From: DATEPR01 sp036503065
Lineage (GTDB): Bacteria; Actinomycetota; Actinomycetes; Mycobacteriales; Pseudonocardiaceae
DNA length: 13,474 nt
Assembly: GCA_036503065.1 (NCBI GenBank)
Contig: DASXXM010000083.1
Location: forward strand, 1-13,474
Direction: 5' to 3'
Positions 7,368-13,474 of the stretch are shown here, piece after piece. The notes under the pieces were generated by a model. It searched no databases, was not told where the DNA came from, and was given only the letters and a program-made list of their open reading frames with translations. The position numbers and the translations under genes were made by a program. Within the stretch, counting starts at the first letter, position 1. Every line of letters begins with the position of its first letter.

Positions 7368-7730
7368 TCATGACGCTTGCTCCGCGACAAAACGGCGTAA
7401 CACGTCCAGATCAACCGGGCGCTGTCCGTCGTCCAGTCTGCCTAGTACGGACAGGAAACCGTGCACCACGCACACCACAACGACGGTGTCGACCGTGGCC
7501 ATACCGGTGAGGTGCACGTACGCCTCGCCCTTGATGGCCTGCACCGTGATTGCGGGGTCGGTGAGGGTGTCGGCCCACGCCAACAACGTCGCGCCAGAAT
7601 CGGTATACAGCATTATCCAGTCGAGGTACATGCTGTACGGTCCAGCCAAGTGCGGGTAGCGGGTCAGATGTGCGGCCAACGCCCGCAACGTGGCGGCCCA
7701 CCGCAGCGCTGGCGTCACGTCCGTGCTCAT
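7368..7730 (-). CDS. Hypothetical protein, 120 aa
   Basis: I do not recognise this family with confidence. The protein begins STDVTPALRWAATLRALAAH, likely an amphipathic helix, then YPHLAGPYSMYLDW and an alternating stretch, VHLTGMATVDTVVVVCVVHG, that looks like beta strands. There is no signal peptide. The start at 7730 has AGGA (7738-7741) 7 nt ahead on the minus strand. It lies 35 nt after the FAD oxidase gene on the same strand and may be its operon partner. The codon pattern and a good ribosome site favour a real gene over a chance frame. Small proteins of similar layout are common in actinobacterial accessory regions, which is only a general impression. Confidence 0.6.
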   Translation of the reverse strand: MSTDVTPALRWAATLRALAAHLTRYPHLAGPYSMYLDWIMLYTDSGATLLAWADTLTDPAITVQAIKGEAYVHLTGMATVDTVVVVCVVHGFLSVLGRLDDGQRPVDLDVLRRFVAEQAS

Positions 7731-7765
7731 CGCGCCATCCTACTCAGCGCGACTTGACAATCCGG

Positions 7766-9268
7766 TCAGCTGCCGACTGACTGTGGGAAGCGGAAGAAGC
7801 CGTCCGGATCGTAGTGGTTCTTGATGCGGGCCAAGCGGCTGTAGTTGGCGCCATAGTAGGCCGTGCGCCAGTCGCCGAGTTGGGGATCGATGAAGTTCAC
7901 CTGGCCCTGGCCGTCGCCGTGGCGCTGGGTGACGGCGAAGCCGTTGGCGGCCCACGATTGTGCTGCCGCCTGGTCGTCCCTGGTTGGGGTGAAGCTGTTG
8001 AGGCCGACCGTGTAGGAGAAGTAGCTCTGCGCGGATCGGTGTGGGTACGCGGTGGCAGTCGGTGCGGTTCGGTTGATCTGGCCGCCGAGGCCGCCGAGGC
8101 CCATCAGGCGGAACTGGCCGTTGGTCGGGTTCGCCTCGAACGCGGTGAGTGCCTCGTTGATCGCGGTCGTGGTGAGTGGCCTCGACAACAGCCTGCCACG
8201 GTCCACTACGAAACTGTGTCGTGGCAACAGGGCCGACGGGTTGGTGCCGGCGCGGTGGCACTGGTCGACCGTGTCCTTGGCGCAGTTGAACTGCGCCATC
8301 ATCGCCTGCTGGTACGTCTGATCGGTCACGGACCGGTTCACCGGCTGCGCGCCGACCGCCGCGATCAGCTCGTTCAGGTGCGGGTCCAGACCCGTGGGGT
8401 CAGCTAGCCAGCCGCCGGACACGATGACCACCGGCTGTGCGCCTGCGTTGATCACGTGCAGGTCAGCAGTAAGGTCGTCCGGCGCGGCGGCCAGCCACGG
8501 CAGGTGTGCGGCGATCACGTCTGCCGCCTGCGCCCACGGCCAGATCAGGCTGAAGGTGATCATCCGCTGGATGGTGGTCGGGGTGATCTCGAACCGGGTC
8601 ACGACGCCGAAGTTGCCGCCGCCACCGCCGCGTAGTGCCCAGAACAGTTCCGGCCGAACGTCTGCGGAACACCGGACCAGCCTGCCGTCGGCCAGGACCA
8701 CGTCCGCCGACACCAGTCGGTCGCTGGCGACGCCGAACTTCCGCGCCAGCGGGCCGATGCCGCCGCCCTGGAGATAGCCGCCCGCGCATACGGTCGGGCA
8801 GTTCCCGGTGATCGCGGACAGGCCCCGGGCTGCCAGCGTGGCCAGGATGTCCACGCCCTGCGCGCCGGGGCCGAGCGTCACGGTCGTCGGGCCTACGTTG
8901 ATCGCGTTGAGCCGCGAGACGTCGAGCACCAGGCCGGTGGTGGTGGAGTAGCCTGCGGCCGAGTGTCCGCCGCTGCGTACCGCCGTGTGGATGTCGTTGT
9001 CCTGGGCAAAATGCAGGCAGGTGCGGATGTCGTTCGTGTTGGCACAGTAGGCTATCGCTTGTGGACGGACGGCGTCGAAGTAGCCGTTGTCCAGTTGGCG
9101 GGCGGTGTCGTACGTGGGGTCGGTGGGGAGTATCAGGTCGCCGGTGAGTGCGCGGCGTAACCGGTCCCATCGGGTGGCCGGCTGGGCCTGTGCGGTCGAC
9201 CAGCTCCCGATGGCGACCAGTCCGGCCGCGCCGACACCTGCCCTGAGCAACGCCCGTCGACTGATCAT
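7766..9268 (-). CDS. Tat-secreted FAD-linked oxidase, berberine-bridge-enzyme-like
   Basis: A 500-aa exported flavoprotein. The N-terminus SRRALLRAG with a hydrophobic core and AQA before residue 29 is a twin-arginine signal, so it would be folded with its cofactor before export. A PCMH-type FAD-binding domain follows. His102 in VRSGGHSAAGYS and Cys157 in GNCPTVCAGGYLQGGG match the two residues that hold FAD covalently in bicovalent BBE-type enzymes. The end NYSRLARIKNHYDPDGFFRF is the BBE C-terminal motif that closes the FAD site. Family members oxidise sugars, alkaloids, polyketides or aromatic alcohols and give hydrogen peroxide; the substrate is unknown here. GGGAGGGAG (9278-9286) lies 9 nt before the ATG. 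It follows the LLM oxidoreductase gene after a 111-nt gap. Confidence 0.92.
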   Translation of the reverse strand: MISRRALLRAGVGAAGLVAIGSWSTAQAQPATRWDRLRRALTGDLILPTDPTYDTARQLDNGYFDAVRPQAIAYCANTNDIRTCLHFAQDNDIHTAVRSGGHSAAGYSTTTGLVLDVSRLNAINVGPTTVTLGPGAQGVDILATLAARGLSAITGNCPTVCAGGYLQGGGIGPLARKFGVASDRLVSADVVLADGRLVRCSADVRPELFWALRGGGGGNFGVVTRFEITPTTIQRMITFSLIWPWAQAADVIAAHLPWLAAAPDDLTADLHVINAGAQPVVIVSGGWLADPTGLDPHLNELIAAVGAQPVNRSVTDQTYQQAMMAQFNCAKDTVDQCHRAGTNPSALLPRHSFVVDRGRLLSRPLTTTAINEALTAFEANPTNGQFRLMGLGGLGGQINRTAPTATAYPHRSAQSYFSYTVGLNSFTPTRDDQAAAQSWAANGFAVTQRHGDGQGQVNFIDPQLGDWRTAYYGANYSRLARIKNHYDPDGFFRFPQSVGS

Positions 9269-9379
9269 GATCTCGTGCTCCCTCCCGACCTGGGTTCTAC
9301 GGCACGAGTGTGTCGAAGTCGGGGTGGCGAGATCTGGTCTGTCGCCGGGAAAAGATCCCAGGTTCCGGGGATTCGGTCC

Positions 9380-10198
9380 CTACGCCCCGCTCAGCTTCGC
9401 CACGACCGGCGCGAACTGCTCGAGGAAGCCGGCATTGACCGTGATGTACGAAACACCCCACCGCTCCCGCCACCGCAGCAGTGTCTCCACGCACTGGTCC
9501 GGCGTCCCTGGCAATACCGTCACCGCACCGGCTTTGGCCAGTTCCGCCGTTGTCGTACCGATGAACCGTTCCACCCAGGGCGCGGGCGTGTCGCCGACCG
9601 CGATGAGGTTCAGGTTGAGCTCGATCTCGCCGACCCGCTCGCCCGCGGCCTGCCGGAAGCGGTCGATCACGACGTCGGCCTCGGCCTCCGTGGTCTGCGG
9701 ACGCCAGGTCAACGACACGATGTCGGCCTCGTTCGCCGCCAGGTCGAGCAGCTTCGGGCCGGCACCGGCCAGCAGCAGTCGCGGCCGGTCGGCGGACCGC
9801 TTGACCTCGGCGACGGTGTCGGCCAGCCAGGCCACCCGCTGCGCGCCGGAACCGAACTCGCGGCCCAGCTTCTCCGCGTGTCGCGCGGCGTCCGGCCGAC
9901 CGGTGCCGAGACCGAGCTCGAACCGGCCGCCGGACAGGCCGTGCAGGGTCTGGGCCTGCCACGCCAGCAGTCGACTGTCCCGATAGGACACCGCGAGGAC
10001 GAACGTGCCGAAGTGCAGCCTGGTGGTCACCGCGGCCACCGCGGCCAGCGTGGTGAGTGGGTCGTGTTCGCCCAGCGGGTCGGGGGTGACCACGGTGTCG
10101 TAGCCCAGTTCCTCGGCCCGCGCGGCGAGCTTGGTCACGCTGTCGACGTTCGGTGCGTATCCCGCGACGACACCGAAGCGGAATGGACGATCCGTCAT
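9380..10198 (-). CDS. LLM-class, F420-type oxidoreductase
   Basis: A 272-aa cytoplasmic protein with the TIM-barrel pattern of luciferase-like monooxygenases: FRFGVVAGYAP near the N-terminus, AEELGYDTVVTPDPLGEHDP, then LAAVAAVTTRLHFGTFVLAV, and the strongly conserved LHGLSGGRFELGLGTG. The length suits a small F420-dependent reductase of actinobacteria; it resembles the group once named after MSMEG_2516, which is a recollection and not a search result. Cofactor choice (F420 or FMN) cannot be settled by reading. The start is ATG with an ideal AAGGAG (10204-10209, minus strand) 5 nt ahead. It is the first gene of the minus-strand group and faces the SnoaL-like gene across a 133-nt gap. Confidence 0.9.
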   Translation of the reverse strand: MTDRPFRFGVVAGYAPNVDSVTKLAARAEELGYDTVVTPDPLGEHDPLTTLAAVAAVTTRLHFGTFVLAVSYRDSRLLAWQAQTLHGLSGGRFELGLGTGRPDAARHAEKLGREFGSGAQRVAWLADTVAEVKRSADRPRLLLAGAGPKLLDLAANEADIVSLTWRPQTTEAEADVVIDRFRQAAGERVGEIELNLNLIAVGDTPAPWVERFIGTTTAELAKAGAVTVLPGTPDQCVETLLRWRERWGVSYITVNAGFLEQFAPVVAKLSGA

Positions 10199-10331
10199 TG
10201 CGGCTCCTTCATCGGACTGTTGGCACGGCTATTCTATTGGTCGGGCGGCACAGGTCCGGTGGCGCCAAGTCCCACCGGGAACGGGACGGCTGACTCATGA
10301 CGCAAGGAAGCCGCACGCCGAACCTTGACGT
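10199..10331. promoter_or_regulatory. Divergent promoter region between the LLM and SnoaL-like genes
   Basis: Both directions must start here. On the minus strand TAGAAT (10231-10236) is a plausible -10 box, but I see no good -35 to pair with it. CCGGTGG (10256-10262) and CCACCGG (10272-10278) form a 7-bp inverted repeat with a 9-nt gap that could be an operator. No convincing plus-strand promoter was found. Confidence 0.4.
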
Positions 10332-10790
10332 GTGGACGAATTGCGCACGAACGGCAGCGGCCGGCAGGGCACGGACCTGATACGGCGGATCACGGACGAG
10401 GTCGTCAACGGCGGCGATCTCACGATCGTCCGGGACCTGTTCGCCGCCGACTACGTCCTGCACAAGACCGGTCTGTCCGTACCACGCGGCCCTGAGGCGT
10501 TCAAGATGGCGGCCCGCCAGTTGCGGGAGGCGTTTCCCGACTATCGGGTCACTGTCGAAGCCATCTTCGCCGACGGGGACCTCGTCGCCAGCCGGTACGT
10601 CGCGGAAGGCACCCATCTCGGCTCGTGGAACGGCGTGCCGCCGAGCGAGAAGTCGTTCCGGGTCACCGGCACCGACGTGCACCGGGTGGCGGGCGGCCTG
10701 GTCGCCGAGTCCTGGCTGGCCGACGACGCCCCCAGGATCCTCACCGAGGTCGGCGTGCTGACACCGGCACGATCGGAGCGGTGGACGTGA
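10332..10790 (+). CDS. SnoaL-like / ester cyclase family protein
   Basis: A 152-aa protein with the NTF2-like cone fold pattern of the SnoaL group: a helical start (IRRITDEVVNGGDL), the stretch LFAADYVLH, a pocket helix, then FPDYRVTVEAIFADGDLVASRYVAEGTHLG, and a strand near the end with VAESWLADD. Members range from true polyketide cyclases to binding proteins without a known reaction, so I assign only the fold. The GTG start at 10332 has no ribosome site at normal distance; CAAGGAAG (10302-10309) is over 20 nt away, so a leaderless start or a different codon is possible. It overlaps the next gene by 4 nt and leads the three-gene unit. Confidence 0.82.
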   Translation: MDELRTNGSGRQGTDLIRRITDEVVNGGDLTIVRDLFAADYVLHKTGLSVPRGPEAFKMAARQLREAFPDYRVTVEAIFADGDLVASRYVAEGTHLGSWNGVPPSEKSFRVTGTDVHRVAGGLVAESWLADDAPRILTEVGVLTPARSERWT

Positions 10791-11167
10791 CACGGATGCT
10801 GGTGCTGTTCGACGTCGACGGCGTCCTCGTCGAACAGGGCGGATCGAGCCGACTGCCCGGCACGGCGGAGGCCATGGCCCAACTCCGGCACGGTGGACAC
10901 GTGCTCTCGCTGCTGACCGGGGAGGACGCGGACTCGGCGCGGCAGCGGACCACCAAGGTCGGCGTCGACCGCTATCTCGACTACACGGTCGCGGCCTGCG
11001 GCGGTGCCCCGCTGGTGGGAGCCGTCGAGCGGGCCGCGGCAGCCTACGGCGGCGAGTTCACCGTGGTGGTCGTCGCGGCAGAGACATCGCAAACAGCAGG
11101 GGCCGATCACGTGGTGACCAACCTCGTCGATCTCGTGCCGCTCGCACACAACGCAGAGGAGTCGTGA
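10787..11167 (+). CDS. Short HAD-fold protein, probably degenerate
   Basis: A protein of about 126 aa that begins with a clear HAD motif I, LFDVDGVLVE (Asp9 and Asp11 when starting at 10787). The motif II region LSLLTGED follows an LPGTAEAMAQLR helix. HAD hydrolases are commonly near 200-240 aa; this one is much shorter. Where family members carry the Mg-binding acidic motif IV and the motif III lysine, this chain reads VVVVAAETSQTAGADHVV, with no DxxxD-type pair. It may be an inactive or binding-only relative. GTG 10787 overlaps the SnoaL-like stop (GTGA) and has GGAG (10775-10778) 8 nt ahead; GTG 10781 and ATG 10796 are alternatives. Its own stop overlaps the next start by 1 nt. Confidence 0.72.
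   Translation: MTRMLVLFDVDGVLVEQGGSSRLPGTAEAMAQLRHGGHVLSLLTGEDADSARQRTTKVGVDRYLDYTVAACGGAPLVGAVERAAAAYGGEFTVVVVAAETSQTAGADHVVTNLVDLVPLAHNAEES
11156..11161 (+). promoter_or_regulatory. Ribosome binding site that sets the RCC1 gene start
   Basis: GAGGAG lies 5 nt before ATG 11167 but only 2 nt before the in-frame GTG 11164, so ATG 11167 is preferred. It gives the coupling sequence TGATG with the HAD stop codon. Confidence 0.65.
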
Positions 11168-12264
11168 TGACGGCAGTCCGCATCGGTACCGGAAACGTGT
11201 GGATCTGGGGCGACAACGCCTTCAGCCAGCAGTGCGACGGGACGACCGAGCCCCGCGTGCTGCCGGCCAAGGTCGACGGCGTCGGCAACGTGGTGACCAT
11301 CGGCGGTGGCGGTGGCCACGGCGTGGTGCTGCTGGACGACGGCACGGTCTGGGCTTGGGGTCGTAACGACCACGGGCAGGCAGGCGACGGCAGCAACCAG
11401 AACCGGTCCACGCCGGCGAAAGTCGATGGCCTGGAAGGCATCGTCTCGCTCGCCGGTGGTGGCGGGCACAGCCTCGCCATGGATTCGGACGGCGTGGTCT
11501 GGGCGTGGGGTCACAACGGACGCGGTGACCTCGGCGACGGGACCACCGACAGCCGCAGCAGGCCGGTCCGGGTGCGGGGCCTCACCGATGTGGCCGCGTT
11601 GTCCTGGGGCGGCGGGCACGGCGTGGCGTTGCGGCGGGACGGCAGCGTGTGGGGTTGGGGCCACAATCTGTTCGGCGGCCTCGGTGACGGCACCACGGAG
11701 ACCCGCCTCGAGCCGGTTCGGGTGGACCTGGCTGATGTGGTCGAGGTCGCCGGTGGCGGCGGGCACACTCTGGCCAGGACCGCCGACGGTGCGGTGTGGG
11801 CCTGGGGTCGCAACGACCGCGGCCAGGTTGGCGACGGCAGCAACGAGACACGGCTGAGCCCGGTGCGAGTGGTTGGCCTGGACGGCGTGCGAGTCGATAC
11901 CGTTGTCGGCGGCTACTTCCACAGTCTGGCGCTGGCCGCGGACGGCACGGTGTGGGCTTGGGGTAACAACGACAGCGGCCAGCTCGGCGACGGCACGTTC
12001 GCCAATCGCGACCTGCCTGCGCCGATTTCCGGGCTGGGTGGGGTCGTCGCGGTGGCCGGTGGTGGTGGGCGCAATGAGTTCGGGCCTGGTGGGCATACCG
12101 TGGCGTTGCTGGAGGATGGCACGTTGCGGGCCTGGGGGCTCAATGATGCGGGGCAGCTCGGGGACGGCACGACGGAGAACCGGACTCGGCCGGTTGAGGT
12201 TCGGAACCTTGCCGGGGTGATGGCTGTCGTTGCCGCCGGTGGGTACAGCATGGCGTTGGCCTGA
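11167..12264 (+). CDS. Seven-bladed RCC1-repeat beta-propeller protein
   Basis: A 365-aa protein made almost wholly of RCC1 repeats. Blade motifs of the form V-W-A-W-G-x-N-x-x-G-Q-L-G-D-G begin at residues 11, 61, 111, 161, 210, 262 and 320. Each is followed by a P-V-R-V segment and a G-G-G-G-H-S/T stretch. Seven repeats would close one complete propeller. There is no signal peptide or membrane segment, so it is expected in the cytoplasm. Blade 6 has an insertion (RNEFGPGG) before its His, and the last repeat, GGYSMALA, lacks the usual His. Eukaryotic RCC1 is an exchange factor for Ran, but bacterial relatives are generally of unknown function, so I assign a binding scaffold at most. Translation is coupled to the HAD-like gene (TGATG). 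Confidence 0.9.
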   Translation: MTAVRIGTGNVWIWGDNAFSQQCDGTTEPRVLPAKVDGVGNVVTIGGGGGHGVVLLDDGTVWAWGRNDHGQAGDGSNQNRSTPAKVDGLEGIVSLAGGGGHSLAMDSDGVVWAWGHNGRGDLGDGTTDSRSRPVRVRGLTDVAALSWGGGHGVALRRDGSVWGWGHNLFGGLGDGTTETRLEPVRVDLADVVEVAGGGGHTLARTADGAVWAWGRNDRGQVGDGSNETRLSPVRVVGLDGVRVDTVVGGYFHSLALAADGTVWAWGNNDSGQLGDGTFANRDLPAPISGLGGVVAVAGGGGRNEFGPGGHTVALLEDGTLRAWGLNDAGQLGDGTTENRTRPVEVRNLAGVMAVVAAGGYSMALA

Positions 12265-12381
12265 CGGCGTGCGTGGCCGGCTGGTTGGCTGGTTCCCTTC
12301 GCCATCTTGCCGGGAGATTGGAACCGGTGCTGGCGGCTCAAGCCCCATCGAGTCCGGCGAGTCGGATTCCATTGCGGCCCA

Positions 12382-12534
12382 ACAACTTCATCGAAATCGC
12401 CGAACAGCGGGCAGACCCCCGCCCAACCCTGGGGGCTACGGCCCTTTTCCACTCTATGCTTGTCAAGCCCCGAATGGGGGGTCTGCCGGGAAGTTGTGGA
12501 TAACCCGCGAACCTGTGGACAGGCGGCTTGACAA
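12382..12534. repeat. Interleaved long-range inverted repeats
   Basis: Three perfect arm pairs are visible. ACAACTTC (12382-12389) pairs with GAAGTTGT (12490-12497). GGCAGACCCCC (12410-12420) pairs with GGGGGTCTGCC (12477-12487). TTGTCAAGCC (12460-12469) pairs with GGCTTGACAA (12525-12534). A small hairpin CCCC-GAAT-GGGG sits at 12468-12479. The first two pairs nest, while the third crosses them, so alternative folds or a pseudoknot-like RNA are possible. It may act as a terminator of the propeller gene or be an intergenic repeat family. Confidence 0.6.
12495..12522 (-). promoter_or_regulatory. Two DnaA-box-like motifs
   Basis: TGTGGATAA (12495-12503) is the exact reverse complement of the classical DnaA box TTATCCACA. 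TGTGGACAG (12514-12522) differs by one base from the reverse complement of TTGTCCACA, the form common in actinobacteria. They share orientation and start 19 bp apart. Two boxes are far too few for an origin; binding of DnaA is possible but untested. Confidence 0.4.
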
Positions 12535-12561
12535 CCGCGCATTTCCCATGGAGGCAACGAT

Positions 12562-13474
12562 ATGCTTGCTAACGAGATCAGCGTGACCGCCAAGGGCGGG
12601 CTGGACACGATGCTGGCTCGCACCGTCCAACTGGCCGAGCCGGGCTCGGGTGAGGCGCTGGTGCGGGTCGACGCTGCCGGCGTTTCCTACGGTGACCTGT
12701 TGCTGCGCCTCGGGGTCATTCCCGGTGGGCCGAAGCCGCCGTTCACGCCGGGGTTCGACATCACCGGCGTGGTGGAGCGGGTTGGGCCCGATGTGACCGA
12801 TCTCGAGGTGGGCCAACCGGTTGCCGCGCTGGTGCGGACCGGTGGCTACTCGGATCGGCTGGTGCTGCCGGCGGCCAGGCTGGTGCCGCGGCCGGCGGGT
12901 GCCGGTGCCGTCGAGTCGGCTGCTGCCGCGCTGAATTACTTTATCGCCCATCAGATGTTGCATCGGGTTGCGCGGGTGCGGGCGGGTCAGCGCATTCTGG
13001 TGCATGGGGCGTCCGGTGGGGTCGGGCTCGCGTTCCTGCAGTTGGCTCAGTTGGCGGGAGTGGAGTGCTGGGGTACGGCTTCTGCGGAGAAGCGGGATCT
13101 GGTCACGAAGTTCGGCGGGCATCCCATTGACTACCGTACGGAGGACTGGGTTTCGGTGATTCGGTCGCTGCCGGGTGGCACCGTGCACGCCGTGTTCGAT
13201 CCGATTGGTGGGTCGCACTTCAATCGGTCGTCGTCCGTGTTGGGTCGGGGCGGGGTCATGGTTGGTTATGGGCAGAGTGCGGCGTTGGTTGACGGGAAGC
13301 CGAACATGTTGATCGGTGCTCGTGGGTTCCTTGGTGGCATCGTGCTGCCGAAGTTGGTTCCCAACGGGAAGCGGACCGTCTTCTACAACGCGTGGAGTAT
13401 GGAGGACACCTATCGGGAGGATCTCGCGACCGTGCTGGCGCTGCTGGCCGACGGCAGGATCGAGCCGGTGGTGG
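12562..13474 (+). CDS. Zinc-free medium-chain dehydrogenase, quinone oxidoreductase-like (3' end cut)
   Basis: The first 304 codons of an MDR-superfamily enzyme; the stop lies beyond the window. The catalytic domain has AAGVSYGDLLLRLG and PFTPGFDITGVVERVGPDVTDLEVGQPV, the pattern of NADPH:quinone oxidoreductases, and lacks the Cys/His zinc ligands of alcohol dehydrogenases. The nucleotide-binding fold starts with ILVHGASGGVGLAFLQLA (residues 145-162), where the A-x-x-G-x-x-G form fits NADPH. Later, VFDPIGGSHFNRS and GGVMVGYGQS are typical of the family. The start is ATG with GGAGG 7 nt ahead. A cytoplasmic reductase of quinones or enones is likely; the exact substrate is unknown. No link to the preceding propeller gene is evident across about 300 bp. 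Confidence 0.9.
   Translation, partial: MLANEISVTAKGGLDTMLARTVQLAEPGSGEALVRVDAAGVSYGDLLLRLGVIPGGPKPPFTPGFDITGVVERVGPDVTDLEVGQPVAALVRTGGYSDRLVLPAARLVPRPAGAGAVESAAAALNYFIAHQMLHRVARVRAGQRILVHGASGGVGLAFLQLAQLAGVECWGTASAEKRDLVTKFGGHPIDYRTEDWVSVIRSLPGGTVHAVFDPIGGSHFNRSSSVLGRGGVMVGYGQSAALVDGKPNMLIGARGFLGGIVLPKLVPNGKRTVFYNAWSMEDTYREDLATVLALLADGRIEPVV

Larger units (their letters stand above)
12265..12561. other. Gene-free 297-bp stretch rich in inverted repeats
   Basis: No open frame here has credible coding signs. The first half holds a tandem 8-mer, GGCTGGTT twice (12279-12294), and nothing else I recognise. The second half, from 12382, carries the inverted repeats and DnaA-box-like motifs listed separately. 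The end holds GGAGG (12550-12554), the ribosome site of the next gene. TTGACA (12528-12533) looks like a -35 box, but no -10 box stands at the right distance. Confidence 0.6.

Noticed and set aside
7081..7659. 192-codon plus-strand frame across the gntR end, the palindrome and the 120-aa gene
   Set aside because: It runs through a noncoding palindrome and has no ribosome site or recognisable domain.
11107..12372. 421-codon minus-strand frame opposite the propeller gene
   Set aside because: Its apparent internal repeats (TPSPHRAV and similar) are the complement of the RCC1 blade repeats, so they carry no independent evidence.
12495..12522. Replication origin based on DnaA-like boxes
   Set aside because: Only two boxes, no AT-rich unwinding region, and no dnaA, dnaN or partition genes nearby.
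12528..12556. TTGACA as the -35 box of a promoter for the quinone reductase-like gene
   Set aside because: No -10 box is found 16-18 bp downstream; the hexamer is explained as part of an inverted-repeat arm.

Overview
The window is high-GC DNA read as part of an actinobacterial chromosome. The signs are GTG starts, GC-rich third codon positions, an F420/luciferase-like monooxygenase, an MMPL/RND transporter, a Tat-secreted BBE-type flavoprotein and a probable leaderless mRNA. A member of the Pseudonocardiales is my guess from general resemblance; nothing here fixes the genus. No rRNA, tRNA, CRISPR array, transposase or phage gene is visible.

Region 1 (1-4080, + strand) is a three-gene ABC importer: a lipoprotein substrate-binding protein, a fused double permease and an ATPase with a TOBE-like tail. 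It belongs to the ferric iron/polyamine/phosphonate-type group; the substrate is not determined. Region 2 (4144-6297, +) is an MMPL-family exporter, closed by a perfect 12-bp hairpin. Region 3 (6408-7121, +) is a FadR-type GntR regulator. Two 21-bp TGCTATAGCA-type sites stand head to tail before the importer, and a third copy lies between the -35 and -10 boxes of the regulator's own promoter. Importer and regulator therefore look like one autoregulated regulon, with the MMPL gene sitting between them.

Region 4 (7122-7367) is an AT-rich gap holding a nested palindrome of about 104 bp between converging genes. Region 5 (7368-10198, all - strand) reads, in transcription order, LLM-class F420-type oxidoreductase, Tat-exported bicovalent FAD oxidase, and a 120-aa protein of unknown function.

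Region 6 (10332-12264, + strand, divergent from region 5) is a tightly overlapping trio: a SnoaL-like protein, a short degenerate HAD-fold protein, and a seven-bladed RCC1-repeat propeller without signal peptide. It is the part most likely to be an undescribed functional unit. Region 7 (12265-12561) is about 300 bp without a gene, holding several long-range inverted repeats and two DnaA-box-like motifs. Region 8 (12562 to the end) is a zinc-free quinone reductase-like dehydrogenase cut by the window edge.
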